Of a stretch of 56,328 bases of DNA, positions 43,414 to 52,012 are shown in pieces; the stretch's first letter is position 1; each line of letters begins with the position of its first letter. This stretch comes from Winogradskya humida (GTDB lineage Bacteria > Actinomycetota > Actinomycetes > Mycobacteriales > Micromonosporaceae). The position numbers and the translations under genes were made by a program. Under the pieces are notes generated by a model that ran no database searches, was not told the origin of the DNA, and saw nothing but the letters and a program-made list of their open reading frames with translations. Location of the stretch: the NCBI RefSeq assembly GCF_016862215.1, contig NZ_BOMN01000148.1, forward strand, positions 1 to 56,328, given 5' to 3'.

Positions 43414-43792
43414 TGTCTGCCCGACGCCGCCTGGTGCGACATAGGTGACGCGGTTCTGTTTCCGGACGTAGGACCGTGGCTGGTCATTCCGGCCGGCCCG
43501 GATGTGACTCTCCGGCTGGGGACGCTAACGGCCGCAAGGTCGCACGCCCAGATGTTGCGCAGGGCACCGGGATGCGACAACTTCATGCGGTGTTGTTAGT
43601 CAAGTCCGGGCAATCGTGTCTGACAGCAGAACCTACGTTTCCTTGCCAGACGTGATTGGTCCGTCCTTGACAGCTGACGGCGCAGGATGTTGCGCCATCG
43701 CGGGTTTCGGCGCAACTTCGTGCCCTAAGTGTTCTGGCCACGGACCGCCAACCACCGATCAGCCGCGTCAACAACGGTCCTTACCAATACAC
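43414..43792. other. Gene-free, decayed-looking stretch
   Basis: No convincing coding frame. Base composition is less GC-rich than in the neighbouring genes and short frames are broken by stops on both strands. It borders the truncated MarR fragment, so it may be scar tissue of a deletion or an old element. No transposase motif or terminal inverted repeat was recognised. Confidence 0.5.
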
Positions 43793-44000
43793 CTAGGGCT
43801 TGGGGAGGGATCCCCGGTCCAGGACGCTGGCGTAGATGAGTTCGAGGGTGGTGCTCAGGCCGCGGACCGCGTCGGGGGAGAGGCCGTCGAAGAAGAGGCG
43901 GCGGACAAGTTCGACGTGGCCTGCGGCGGCGGCTTCGATGGCGTGGCGGCCCGGGGTCGTCAGGGAGACCTCCGTGACGCGGCGGTCGGCCCCGATCAGG
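43793..44000 (-). pseudogene. MarR-family regulator, C-terminal fragment
   Basis: Reading the minus strand, about 68 codons end at TAG 43793-43795. The peptide begins LIGADRRVTEVSLT and continues PGRHAIEAAAAGHVELVRR, LFFDGLSPDAVRG and SVLDRGSLP. This is the wing strand and C-terminal dimerisation helices of a MarR regulator. It abuts the stop codon of the ABC permease at 44001 in a different frame, so the DNA-binding N-terminal half is missing. A 5' deletion that joined it to the permease gene's end is the simplest explanation. Confidence 0.78.
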
Positions 44001-45809
44001 CTATTCGCGGGTTCCGGCCAGCGAGATCGGTGTGGCCCGCGTGGCGGAGCGGCTGGTCCAGACGCTGGTCGCTCCGACGACCAGGAACGCGCCGAGGGCG
44101 GTCAGCCAGAAGGCGCCCCACGGGATGACCATCGTGCCGGCGACGCCGCTGATGCCGATCAGGGCGGCCATGGCCGAGAGCCAGCCCAGCAGCAGGCCGG
44201 TGACGGTGACCACCGCTGATTCGAGCAGGGCGGTGCCGATGACCTGGTTGCGGGTGAAGCCGGTGAGCCGGGCGACGGCGAATTCGCGGCGGCGTTCCCC
44301 GGCGGCGATGACGACCGCGTTGACCACGCCGATGACGGCGTAGAGCGCGGCGAGGCCCATGACCACCTTCATGACGCCGGCGTTGAGGCTGTCCTGGGCG
44401 CTGTCGCTCTGCGCGATCCATTCGTCGAGCGTGAGCACCGGCTGCGGTAGCGATCGGGCGACGGCTGCGGGGTCGGCGCCCGGTTGGAGGCGGACGATGG
44501 ACTGCGCGGGGCCGAGGGCGGGCGGTGGGACCAGGTCGCGGGGGAGCAGGTATTCGGGGCTGCCGTTGAGGGCCGGGGGGAGGACCGCCACGACACGTGG
44601 GTTCAGGTCCTGGCCGCCGACGTGGATCCGTACGGTCGAGCCGAGTTTGCCACCCGCCGCCGCGACCGTGAGTCCGTGCAGGTCGGCGTAGGAACCGGCG
44701 ATCAGGGGGAGCTGGTGCGCCTGCTGGTAGGCGGCGGGGTCGATGGCGAGCGCGGGGAAATCGTCGGTTTCGGTGTCGCCCTGGTTGACCGAGGTGACCT
44801 TGATCGTCAGGGCGTACTCCGTGGACGCGGTTGCTACGCCGGGAGTCAGGGGGGCGATGGGGCCGGCGGCGACGAGGTCTCCGCGTACATTATCGGTCAG
44901 TTGGTGGTGGGCTCCTTCGGAGAGGGTGTCGAACGTGCCGGCCAGGCCGATCAGCAGGGCGACCAGGATGAGCAGCGGCGCGGCGGTGGAGGAGTTGCGG
45001 CGTACGCCGTCGCGGAGGTTGGCCCGGGCGAGTCGCCCGATCGTGCCGCGGCCCGCGAGGGTTCCGGTGAGCCGGCCGATCAGCGGGACGATGACAGGGC
45101 TGAGAGCGCTGAGGCCGAGCGCGAGGGCGACCATGGCGTTGATCGACAGCGGGATCGCGCCGTTGGGGTTGCTGACCGCGGTCGAGACCAGCATCAGCGT
45201 GAGGCCCACGATGACCAGCAGAATTCCGAGGATCCAGCGCGACACGGTCATGACTTTCGCGCCCGCTCCGGTTTCCCGCAGGGCTTCCAATGGGCGTACG
45301 CGCGACGCCCGGCGCGACGCGGCGAGCACTCCGGCCTGCGCGACCCCGATGCCTAGGCCCAGCGAGACCCACAGGATCCAGCCGTGCCACGCGGCGCTGA
45401 ACGAGCCGGGCAGGAAGCCGAGGTTCTCCAGGAGTGCCGTCTGCGCGCTGAGCACGATCTGCCCGGCCGGGATGCCGAGGAGCGTGCCCAGGACGCCGAG
45501 CAGGAGCGCCTCGGACAGCAGCAGCCGCCGGATCTGGCCGCGGCTGCCACCGATGAGGCGCAGCAGGGCGAGGTCGCGGCGGCGCTGGGCGATGGTGAAC
45601 GCGAACGTCGAGCTGACGATGAAGGCCGCGAGGAACGCGGACACGCCCAGCGCGAGGCCGAGGATCGCGATCGCCTCGCCGTAACCGCCCGCGGAGGCGA
45701 CGATCAGCAGCGACGACTGGACGATGGCCACGCCGAGCGTGACGGTGAGGATGGCGCCGACGAACAGTTGCCAGCGTTCCCGGAACGTGGCGACCGACAG
45801 GGTGAACAT
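44001..45809 (-). CDS. FtsX/MacB-like ABC transporter permease
   Basis: 602 residues. Two FtsX-type membrane blocks: segment 1 near 10-60 and helices around 100-160, then a large extracytoplasmic domain and helices around 470-590. Typical motifs are RRRDLALLRLIGGSRGQIRRLLL and the duplicated version ERRREFAVARLTGFTRNQVI. The start shares one base with the stop of the ATPase gene (TGATG), so the two form a tight operon encoding a peptide or antibiotic exporter. The MarR fragment directly downstream may be what remains of its regulator. Confidence 0.9.
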   Translation of the reverse strand: MFTLSVATFRERWQLFVGAILTVTLGVAIVQSSLLIVASAGGYGEAIAILGLALGVSAFLAAFIVSSTFAFTIAQRRRDLALLRLIGGSRGQIRRLLLSEALLLGVLGTLLGIPAGQIVLSAQTALLENLGFLPGSFSAAWHGWILWVSLGLGIGVAQAGVLAASRRASRVRPLEALRETGAGAKVMTVSRWILGILLVIVGLTLMLVSTAVSNPNGAIPLSINAMVALALGLSALSPVIVPLIGRLTGTLAGRGTIGRLARANLRDGVRRNSSTAAPLLILVALLIGLAGTFDTLSEGAHHQLTDNVRGDLVAAGPIAPLTPGVATASTEYALTIKVTSVNQGDTETDDFPALAIDPAAYQQAHQLPLIAGSYADLHGLTVAAAGGKLGSTVRIHVGGQDLNPRVVAVLPPALNGSPEYLLPRDLVPPPALGPAQSIVRLQPGADPAAVARSLPQPVLTLDEWIAQSDSAQDSLNAGVMKVVMGLAALYAVIGVVNAVVIAAGERRREFAVARLTGFTRNQVIGTALLESAVVTVTGLLLGWLSAMAALIGISGVAGTMVIPWGAFWLTALGAFLVVGATSVWTSRSATRATPISLAGTRE

Positions 45810-46555
45810 CAGGCCTCCAGGGCGGCGAGCCGGTCGGCGACCTCGCGGACCGAGGGCCGGACGAGCCGGTCGACGATGCGCCCGTCGCGCAGGAAGACCA
45901 CGGAGTCCGCGCTGGCAGCAGCCGCCGGGTCGTGGGTGACCATGACGATGGTCTGCTGCGCCTCGTCGACCATCGAGCGCAACAGCCCGAGCACGGTACG
46001 CGCGGCGGCCGAGTCGAGCGCCCCGGTCGGCTCGTCGGCGAACAGAACCGCGGGCCGCGTGATCATGGCGCGGGCGATCGCGACCCGCTGCTGCTGGCCG
46101 CCGGAGAGCTCGCGGGGCCGATGCCGGAGCCGGTCGCCGAGCCCGACGCCGGTGAGGATGGCCCGGACGTCTTTCATCGAGACCTTGCTCCCGGCGAGCC
46201 GCAGCGGAAGGGCGACGTTCTGCTCGGCGGTCAGCGAGCTGACGAGGTTGAAGCTCTGGAAGACGAACCCGATGTCCCTGCGCCGCAGCTCGGTGAGGTC
46301 GCGCTCGGAGGCGGTGGCGAGATCCCGATCGCCGAGCAGCACCTGGCCGCTGGTGGGCCGCTCGAGACCGGCCGCGCAGTGCAGCAGCGTGGACTTGCCG
46401 GAGCCGGACGGCCCCATCACCGCCGTCCAGGTGCCCCGCGCGAAGCCGATCCCGACCCCGTCGAGCGCCCGGACCCGGGCCTGCCTGCTGCCGTACTCCC
46501 GCACCACGTCACGAAGCTCGACCGCGGTGCCCGCCTGTGTCTGAAGCATGCTCAT
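45809..46555 (-). CDS. ABC transporter ATPase (LolD/MacB type)
   Basis: 248 residues from ATG 46555, GAGAG 6 nt upstream; the frame extends six codons further to 46573. Walker A GPSGSGKST, Q-loop FQSFNL, signature LSGGQQQR, Walker B VLFADEPTG, His switch VTHDP. The pairing with an FtsX-type permease indicates a MacB-like exporter of drugs, peptides or envelope lipids. Confidence 0.93.
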   Translation of the reverse strand: MSMLQTQAGTAVELRDVVREYGSRQARVRALDGVGIGFARGTWTAVMGPSGSGKSTLLHCAAGLERPTSGQVLLGDRDLATASERDLTELRRRDIGFVFQSFNLVSSLTAEQNVALPLRLAGSKVSMKDVRAILTGVGLGDRLRHRPRELSGGQQQRVAIARAMITRPAVLFADEPTGALDSAAARTVLGLLRSMVDEAQQTIVMVTHDPAAAASADSVVFLRDGRIVDRLVRPSVREVADRLAALEA

Positions 46556-46633
46556 CGTCTCTCTCGTCGGCATTGATCGAGAGAAACCTACGAATGAACG
46601 GGCCTCCGGAGCGTCACCCGGCGGTGGGCAAAG

Positions 46634-47275
46634 TCAGGTAGCTCGCACGGGGGATGGGCTCGCGAAATCCTTCAGCGCGTCGAGCACGCTGGTCAGGTGG
46701 GCGCGCATGGCGAGCTCGGCGGCCTCGGGGTCGCGGGAGGAGACCGCGGTGATGATGGCGAGGTGCTCGGGCATCGAGACCGTGGGGCGGCCCGGGAGCA
46801 GGGAGAGGCGGAACTGGTGGCGGACCATCTGGCCGTTGAGCTGTTCGATGATGCGGGTGGCGGAGTCGTGCTGGGCGATCGCGCGGACCGTGGCGTGCAG
46901 CTGGGCGTTGAGCTCGGAGTAGCGCAGCATGTCGGTGGCCTGGACGGCTGCCTTCATCGACTCGCCCAGGTCGTGCAGGAAGGCGATCTCGTCGTCGGTG
47001 ACGCGTTCGGCGGCGCGCGCGGCGACCAGTCCCTCGACGACGCGGCGGATCTCGGTGATCTCGATGGCCTCCTGCACCGAGATCTCCCGGACCCGGGCAC
47101 CGCGGTTCGGCTGGAGCTCGATCAGGCCCTCGGTCTCCAGCCGGGTGAGCGCGTTGCGGAGCAGGAACCTGCTCGTGGCGTACTGCTCGGTCAGCTCGGT
47201 CTCGATCAGCCGCTGGCGGGGGGCGAACTCCCCGCGCAGGATGGCTGTCCGGAGCGCCGTGTAGACGTCGCTCAT
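46634..47275 (-). CDS. GntR-family regulator with FCD domain
   Basis: 213 residues. Winged HTH at about 5-70 (VYTALRTAILRGEF, YATSRFLLRNALTRLETEGLI), then an FCD domain. The FCD domain has the three metal-site histidines at plausible spacing (ELNAQLHATVRAI, MVRHQFR, MPEHLAIITAV) and ends at an alpha-helical SSRDPEAAELAMRAHL. FCD regulators commonly respond to carboxylates or aromatic acids. It is the gene downstream of the SsuABC-like importer on the same strand, and candidate sites lie at 47293 and around 50797-50870. It probably controls the importer and the divergent catechol operon. Confidence 0.9.
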   Translation of the reverse strand: MSDVYTALRTAILRGEFAPRQRLIETELTEQYATSRFLLRNALTRLETEGLIELQPNRGARVREISVQEAIEITEIRRVVEGLVAARAAERVTDDEIAFLHDLGESMKAAVQATDMLRYSELNAQLHATVRAIAQHDSATRIIEQLNGQMVRHQFRLSLLPGRPTVSMPEHLAIITAVSSRDPEAAELAMRAHLTSVLDALKDFASPSPVRAT

Positions 47276-47292
47276 GAGCGGGTTGACCCAGG

Positions 47293-47300
47293 TGTCGACA
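47293..47300. promoter_or_regulatory. TGTCGACA palindrome before the GntR gene
   Basis: A perfect 8-base palindrome 18 nt before the GntR start. It shares the core TGTYRACA with the sites at 50797-50858, so it may be an autoregulatory site of the same regulator. Confidence 0.4.
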
Positions 47301-47362
47301 TTCCGGACGTACTCCTCATCACTGTGGCGGCAGTTCTGCCATCGTATGCGGCGTCGTCCTGG

Positions 47363-48163
47363 TCAGCTGGGCTCCGGGCGTTCGCCACGCTTCGCCGACT
47401 GGACCAGCTCGTACACGTGGGTGCGGATCTTGGTGAACTGGGGTGAGGAGCGGGTGGTGAGCTGGTCGCGGTCGTCGGGCAGGTCGACGGGGACGTCCTC
47501 GAGCACGACGGTGGGCCGGTTGGAGAGCACGAGGACGCGCTGGCCCAGGTAGACCGACTCGTCGATGTCGTGGGTGACGAACAGGACCGTGACGCCGAGC
47601 CGTTTCCAGAGCGTGCGGACCAGGTCCTCCAGGTCGGCGCGGGTCTGGGCGTCGACGGCGGCGAACGGTTCGTCCATGAGCAGGACGCTGGGCTCGTACG
47701 CGATGGCCCGGGCGATCGCGACCCGCTGCTGCATGCCGCCGGAGAGTTGCCACGGGTGGGCGTCGGCGCTGTCGGGCAGCCCGACGGCGTCCAGGGCCTC
47801 GGCGACCTTGGCCGCGCGGGCCGCCTTGGCGAGGCCCTTCTCCTTGAGCGGCAGTTCGACGTTGCCGCGGACGGTCAGCCAGGGGAAGAGGCTGCGGCCG
47901 TACTCCTGGAAGACCACCGCCATGCCAGCCGGGGGTTCGGTGACCGCGGTGCCGTCCAGCCGGATCTGCCCGCCGGAGAGGTCGAGCAGGCCGGCGATGC
48001 AGCGCAGCAGGGTGGTCTTGCCGGCGCCGGACGGGCCGACGATGCAGACCAGCTCACCACGCCGGATCTGGAACGTCAGGTCACGGACCGCTTCGACGTC
48101 GCGGCCGGGGCTGCGGTACGTCTTGGCCAGCCCGGCCACGTCGAGGGCGATGGTGTCGCTCAT
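47363..48163 (-). CDS. ABC importer ATPase (SsuB/TauB/NrtD type)
   Basis: 266 residues. Walker A GPSGAGKTT, Q-loop FQEYGRSLFPWLTV, signature LSGGMQQR, Walker B VLLMDEPFAAVD, H-loop VTHDIDESVYLGQRV. The LFPWLTV segment after the Q-loop is diagnostic of the sulfonate/taurine/nitrate importer group. It lies 7 nt after the permease gene on the same strand and completes the four-component importer. Confidence 0.92.
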   Translation of the reverse strand: MSDTIALDVAGLAKTYRSPGRDVEAVRDLTFQIRRGELVCIVGPSGAGKTTLLRCIAGLLDLSGGQIRLDGTAVTEPPAGMAVVFQEYGRSLFPWLTVRGNVELPLKEKGLAKAARAAKVAEALDAVGLPDSADAHPWQLSGGMQQRVAIARAIAYEPSVLLMDEPFAAVDAQTRADLEDLVRTLWKRLGVTVLFVTHDIDESVYLGQRVLVLSNRPTVVLEDVPVDLPDDRDQLTTRSSPQFTKIRTHVYELVQSAKRGERPEPS

Positions 48164-48170
48164 GGGGTGC

Positions 48171-48956
48171 TCACCTTTCTCGTTCGGCGTCGCGCTGTCC
48201 GCGGTACCAGGCCAGTGACCGGTTCTCGACGAGCCGGAACAGCGCGGACAGGACCACGCCGAGCAGGCCGAGCAGGATGATGCCGGTCCACATCTGGGGG
48301 ATCGCGAAGCTGCGCTGGAACTGCACGATCGAGGCGCCGAGGCCGCGGTTCGCGCCGAACAGCTCGCTGATCACCATGAGGATCACGCCGATCGACAGCG
48401 ACTGCCGGGCGCCGGCGGCGATCCGGGGGCTCGAGCCGCGCAGCACGACGTGCCACAGCGTCGCGACCCGGCCGAGCCGGTAGGAGCGGGCGGTGTCGAG
48501 CAGCACCTCGTCGAGGGAGCGCACGCCTTCGACCGTGTTGAGCAGGATCGGCCAGAGGCAGCCCAGCGCGATCGTGAGGACCTTGCTGGTCGAGCCGGTG
48601 TAGCCGGCGAACAGCGCGATCACGGGGACCAGCACCGGCGGCGGGACGGCCCGGAAGAACTCGAGCACCGGTTCGCAGAGCGCCCGCAACGTACGCGAGC
48701 GGCCGATCGCGGTGCCCGCGGCCACCCCGACGAGCAGGGCGATCAGGTAGCCACCGAGCAACCGGGCCACGCTGGGCAGCACGTCGTGCAGAAGTGGATC
48801 GGCGGTCCAGGTCTCGGGGAAGGCCTGGACGATGGTGGACAGCGGTGGCCAGAAGAAGCTGGTGCTGCCGGCCGACGCGAACCACCAGAGGGCGATCAGG
48901 ACGACCGGCAGGCCGAGCGCGATCAGGATCCGCCGCGGAAACTCGGAGATCTTCAT
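48171..48956 (-). CDS. ABC importer permease (SsuC-like)
   Basis: 261 residues from ATG 48956; the upstream stop overlaps by 4 nt. Membrane segments around 10-30, 70-90, 100-130, 180-200 and 220-240. The EAA loop reads LDTARSYRLGRVATLWHVVLRGSSPRIAAGARQSL, with the usual FRAVPPPVLVPV before it. Typical of binding-protein-dependent permeases of the sulfonate/nitrate/aromatic group. Confidence 0.9.
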   Translation of the reverse strand: MKISEFPRRILIALGLPVVLIALWWFASAGSTSFFWPPLSTIVQAFPETWTADPLLHDVLPSVARLLGGYLIALLVGVAAGTAIGRSRTLRALCEPVLEFFRAVPPPVLVPVIALFAGYTGSTSKVLTIALGCLWPILLNTVEGVRSLDEVLLDTARSYRLGRVATLWHVVLRGSSPRIAAGARQSLSIGVILMVISELFGANRGLGASIVQFQRSFAIPQMWTGIILLGLLGVVLSALFRLVENRSLAWYRGQRDAERER

Positions 48957-49780
48957 GCTTCCCCCCGGACCGAGGTGTGCCAGCGCAGGACGCGTCGTTC
49001 GACCGCCCGGGTGCAGACATTGATCAGTACGCCGAGCAGGCCGACGACCAGCACCAGCGCGTACGTCTCCGGCACCGCGCCCGAGCTCTGGGCGACGCCG
49101 ATGGACTTGCCGAGCCCCGGGACGCCGATGATCAGCTCGGCGGTGACCTCGAGGATCAGCGCCACCGACGCGGCCAGCCGGAACCCGGTCACGACGTACG
49201 GCATCGCGGTCGGCCAGACCACCGAACGGATGATCGCCCATCGCGAGAACCGGTACGACCGGGCGGTGTCCCGCACGACCGGGTCCACGTCGGCGACGCC
49301 GTACAGCACCTGGACCAGCACCTGCCAGAACGCCGCGTAGACGACCAGGATCAGCGCCGACTGCGGCCGGCTGCCGTAGATGAGCACCACCAGTGGGATG
49401 AGCGCGACCGACGGGATCGGGCGCAGGAACTCGATCGTGGACGCGGTGACCGCGCGCAGCAACGGGACGCTCCCGATCACCACGCCGACAACGATGCCCG
49501 CGACCATGGCGATGGCCAGCCCGGCCGCCCAGCCCGCGAGGGTCTGCCCGAGCCCGGTCCAGAAATCGCCCTCGGTGAGCTGCCCACCCAGCGAGCGGGC
49601 CATCGTGCTGAACGGTGGCAGGAACCGGCTGTCGACCACGCCGAGCCGGGGGAGGGCCTCGACGACGGCGACGGCGATCAGACAGCCGAGCAGGCCCAGC
49701 GCCGGCTGCCGCCAGCGCCCGGCCGCCCGGACCGGCCTGATCTCAGCCGGTCCGGTCAACGTGGGGGTCGTGGTCGTCAC
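48953..49780 (-). CDS. ABC importer permease (SsuC-like)
   Basis: 275 residues; GTG 49780 overlaps the substrate-binding protein stop by 4 nt (GTGA), which fixes the start. Longer reading upstream is a shadow. Membrane segments match the other permease, with EAA loop VRDTARSYRFSRWAIIRSVVWPTAMPYVVTGFRL and PIPSVALIPLVVLIYG. Two different permeases suggest a heterodimeric channel, less common in SsuABC systems, which usually use one permease gene. Confidence 0.9.
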   Translation of the reverse strand: MTTTTPTLTGPAEIRPVRAAGRWRQPALGLLGCLIAVAVVEALPRLGVVDSRFLPPFSTMARSLGGQLTEGDFWTGLGQTLAGWAAGLAIAMVAGIVVGVVIGSVPLLRAVTASTIEFLRPIPSVALIPLVVLIYGSRPQSALILVVYAAFWQVLVQVLYGVADVDPVVRDTARSYRFSRWAIIRSVVWPTAMPYVVTGFRLAASVALILEVTAELIIGVPGLGKSIGVAQSSGAVPETYALVLVVGLLGVLINVCTRAVERRVLRWHTSVRGEA

Positions 49781-50745
49781 GGCAGCAGGGTGTCCAGGTT
49801 CGGCTGCTTGGTGATCAGGCCGTCGGAGGTCGCCAGGTCGCTGAGCACCTGCACCGAGTTGCGGTCGACGTCGGCGGGCCACTTCGGCAGGACAAGGGAT
49901 TTCTGTACGGCCGGGTCGAGCTTGGTGTACGTCGACAGGATCGCCCGCGCCTCGTCGAGGTGCGTCGACGCGTACTCGAGGGACTTTGCCATCGCCGTGG
50001 TGAAGGAGGTGACCGTCTTGGCGTGCTCCGTGGCGTACTTCTGGGAGGTGAAGTACATGCCGACCATGAGGTTGGGGTCGGTGCCCGCGAAGTTGGCGGC
50101 CACCACCCGGTCGCCCTGGCTGGACGCGATGGTCAGGAACGGCTCCACGACCTGGCCGGCGTCCACGTCGCCCTTGGCGACCGCGGCGGGGATGTCGGGG
50201 AAGGCCAGCTCCACGTAGGTGATCGTCGACGGGTCGCCGCCTGCGTCGCGTACCACCTTGTTGACGGTGGTGGTGTTGATGTTCTTCAGGGTGTTGACCG
50301 CGACCTTCTTGCCGGCCAGGTCGGCCGCGGTCTTGATCGGGCTGTCGGCCCTGACGATGACGCCGCCGAAGTCCTTGGCCTTGTCACCGGTCGAGGAGTT
50401 GCCGGCCGAGACCACCTTGAGCGGCAGGCCCTGCGAGCTGGCCAGCAGCAGGGAGACGGTATTGCTGAACCCGAACTGGTACTGCTCGCTGACCACGCCG
50501 GGCACGATGGCCGCGCCGCCCTGGGCCGTCTCGAGGGTGACGTCCAGGTTTTCGGCGGAGAAGAAGCCCTGCTTGATGCCGAGGTAGAGGGGGGCGACGT
50601 CGACGATCGGGATGACCCCGACCTTGATCTTGGTGGGGCCGCCGCCGGAGTCCGTGTCGTCGGACGATCCGGAGCCGCAGGCGGCGATGAGCAGGGCGGC
50701 GACAACGGGAAGGGCGGCAAGGGAGAGGCGTCTGAGTCGGAACAT
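49777..50745 (-). CDS. Substrate-binding lipoprotein (SsuA/TauA/NMT1-like)
   Basis: 322 residues; AGGAGG 5 nt before the ATG. A lipoprotein signal ends LLIAAC, so the mature protein starts at Cys23. NMT1/SsuA fold: KIKVGVIPIVDVAPLYLGIKQGFF, GFSNTVSLLLASSQGLPL and LAFPDIPAAVAKGDVDAGQVVEPFL. Homologues bind sulfonates, nitrate, thiamine precursors or aromatic acids. Together with the catechol dioxygenase across the promoter, an aromatic substrate is the likeliest ligand. First gene of the importer operon. Confidence 0.92.
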   Translation of the reverse strand: MFRLRRLSLAALPVVAALLIAACGSGSSDDTDSGGGPTKIKVGVIPIVDVAPLYLGIKQGFFSAENLDVTLETAQGGAAIVPGVVSEQYQFGFSNTVSLLLASSQGLPLKVVSAGNSSTGDKAKDFGGVIVRADSPIKTAADLAGKKVAVNTLKNINTTTVNKVVRDAGGDPSTITYVELAFPDIPAAVAKGDVDAGQVVEPFLTIASSQGDRVVAANFAGTDPNLMVGMYFTSQKYATEHAKTVTSFTTAMAKSLEYASTHLDEARAILSTYTKLDPAVQKSLVLPKWPADVDRNSVQVLSDLATSDGLITKQPNLDTLLP

Positions 50746-50796
50746 GGGACCTCCTGCGCGAGCGCTTGAGAACCGGTGTGGCGGACGTTACACATA

Positions 50797-50880
50797 TCGT
50801 CAACAAAATTGAAGCCAATCCTGGCCACGATTTGATCCATCCGAAACATTGTTGACAAAGTTGCTGACAGCGACTTACGT
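50797..50880. promoter_or_regulatory. Divergent promoter region with candidate GntR sites
   Basis: TCGTCAACAA (50797-50806) and TTGTTGACAA (50849-50858) share the core of a TGTYRACA palindrome; TTGCTGACAG at 50861 repeats the second site in direct orientation. TTGACA at 50852-50857 with TTACGT at 50875-50880 (17-nt spacing) is a plausible plus-strand promoter for the dioxygenase operon, overlapped by the sites. The region (50746-51055) otherwise has no gene and is AT-rich compared with its surroundings. Confidence 0.6.
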
Positions 50881-51055
50881 TTCGCCGGCCGGGACGGGTT
50901 CCCAATGATGGTCATGGATGCGTTGCCGCCTTGGAAGGGCCGACGCCGACGTCGGCCATCTCTTTCTGCGGGTGGTGCCTGATCGGGCGCCGCGGTCCGT
51001 ACCGCACGCAACTATTCGGCGGCCCGGTGTGGCCGCGCGTCAGAGAGGTGAGCGA

Positions 51056-52006
51056 ATGAACCATGACCCGGATCGGCCGCGCGACATCGCGCACATCGGG
51101 CCGGTGGAGCTGTACACGCCGGTGCTGGAGGAGTCCCGGGACTTCTTCGTCGACGTGCTGTCGCTGCGCGAGGTGCACCGCGACGACACGTCGGTCTATC
51201 TGCACACGTGGGACGACTACCAGTCGTGGACTGTTCGGTTGGTGCAGCGCGAACGGGCGGGCATCGGGCGTACCTATCTGCGTGCTTCCGGTCCGCAAGC
51301 GCTGGAGAGGCTGCCCGGTCTCGACAGGCGGGTGTCCGATGTGTACGGACTGGGCGAGGTCTCGCTCTTCACCGACCCGGACGGCCACGAGATGGGCGCG
51401 TACTGGGACGCCGAGCGCTACCAGGCGGACGACACCGACAGGCCGGCGCTGAAGAACCAGGCGGCGGCCTATCCGGGACGGGGAGCGAATGTGCGCCGCC
51501 TCGACCACGTCAACTACCTCACCGCCGACGTGCCGGCGACGTCAGCCTTCCTGGCCGACGTGCTCGGGGCGCGCTGCACCGAGCAGATCGTCAAGGACGA
51601 CGGGAGCCCGCAGGCGGTCTGGTTCAACCTCGGGCAGAAGACGTACGACCTCGTCTACACCGAGGACTGGACGGGAACGAACGGGCGGCTGCACCACATC
51701 GCGTTCGCCACGGACACCCGCGAGGAGATCCTGCGCGCCGCGGACGTCTGCCTCGACGCCGGTGTCCACATCGAGACCGGACCCCACAAACACGCCATCC
51801 AACAGACCTTCTTCCTGTACGTCTGGGAGCCCGGCGGCAACCGCATCGAACTCTGCAACTCCGGCGCCCGCCTGATCCTGGCACCGGACTGGGAAACGAT
51901 CAGCTGGACCCGCGCCGAACGCGCCAAAGGGCAGGCGTGGGGCCTCAAGACCATCGACACGTTCCACACCCACGGCACCCCGGTAGTTCCTCCTCCCGGA
52001 AGGTAA
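51056..52006 (+). CDS. Catechol 2,3-dioxygenase (extradiol)
   Basis: 316 residues from ATG 51056, GAGAGGTGAG about 6 nt upstream; the longer frame (to 50918) lacks a ribosome site. Two VOC modules. The iron ligands are His151 (RLDHVNY), His214 (LHHIAFA) and Glu265 (GNRIELC), matching by position the ligands I recall for the XylE-type metapyrocatechase (153, 214, 265). The C-terminal WETISWTRAERAKGQAWG fits the same family. It cleaves catechols meta to the hydroxyls. The gene sits 7 nt before a tannase-family gene and is divergent from the importer, so uptake and ring cleavage are probably co-regulated. Confidence 0.93.
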   Translation: MNHDPDRPRDIAHIGPVELYTPVLEESRDFFVDVLSLREVHRDDTSVYLHTWDDYQSWTVRLVQRERAGIGRTYLRASGPQALERLPGLDRRVSDVYGLGEVSLFTDPDGHEMGAYWDAERYQADDTDRPALKNQAAAYPGRGANVRRLDHVNYLTADVPATSAFLADVLGARCTEQIVKDDGSPQAVWFNLGQKTYDLVYTEDWTGTNGRLHHIAFATDTREEILRAADVCLDAGVHIETGPHKHAIQQTFFLYVWEPGGNRIELCNSGARLILAPDWETISWTRAERAKGQAWGLKTIDTFHTHGTPVVPPPGR

Positions 52007-52012
52007 CCCGCC

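Noticed and set aside
43414..43792. Insertion sequence remnant
   Set aside because: No transposase peptide, terminal inverted repeats or target duplication was visible.
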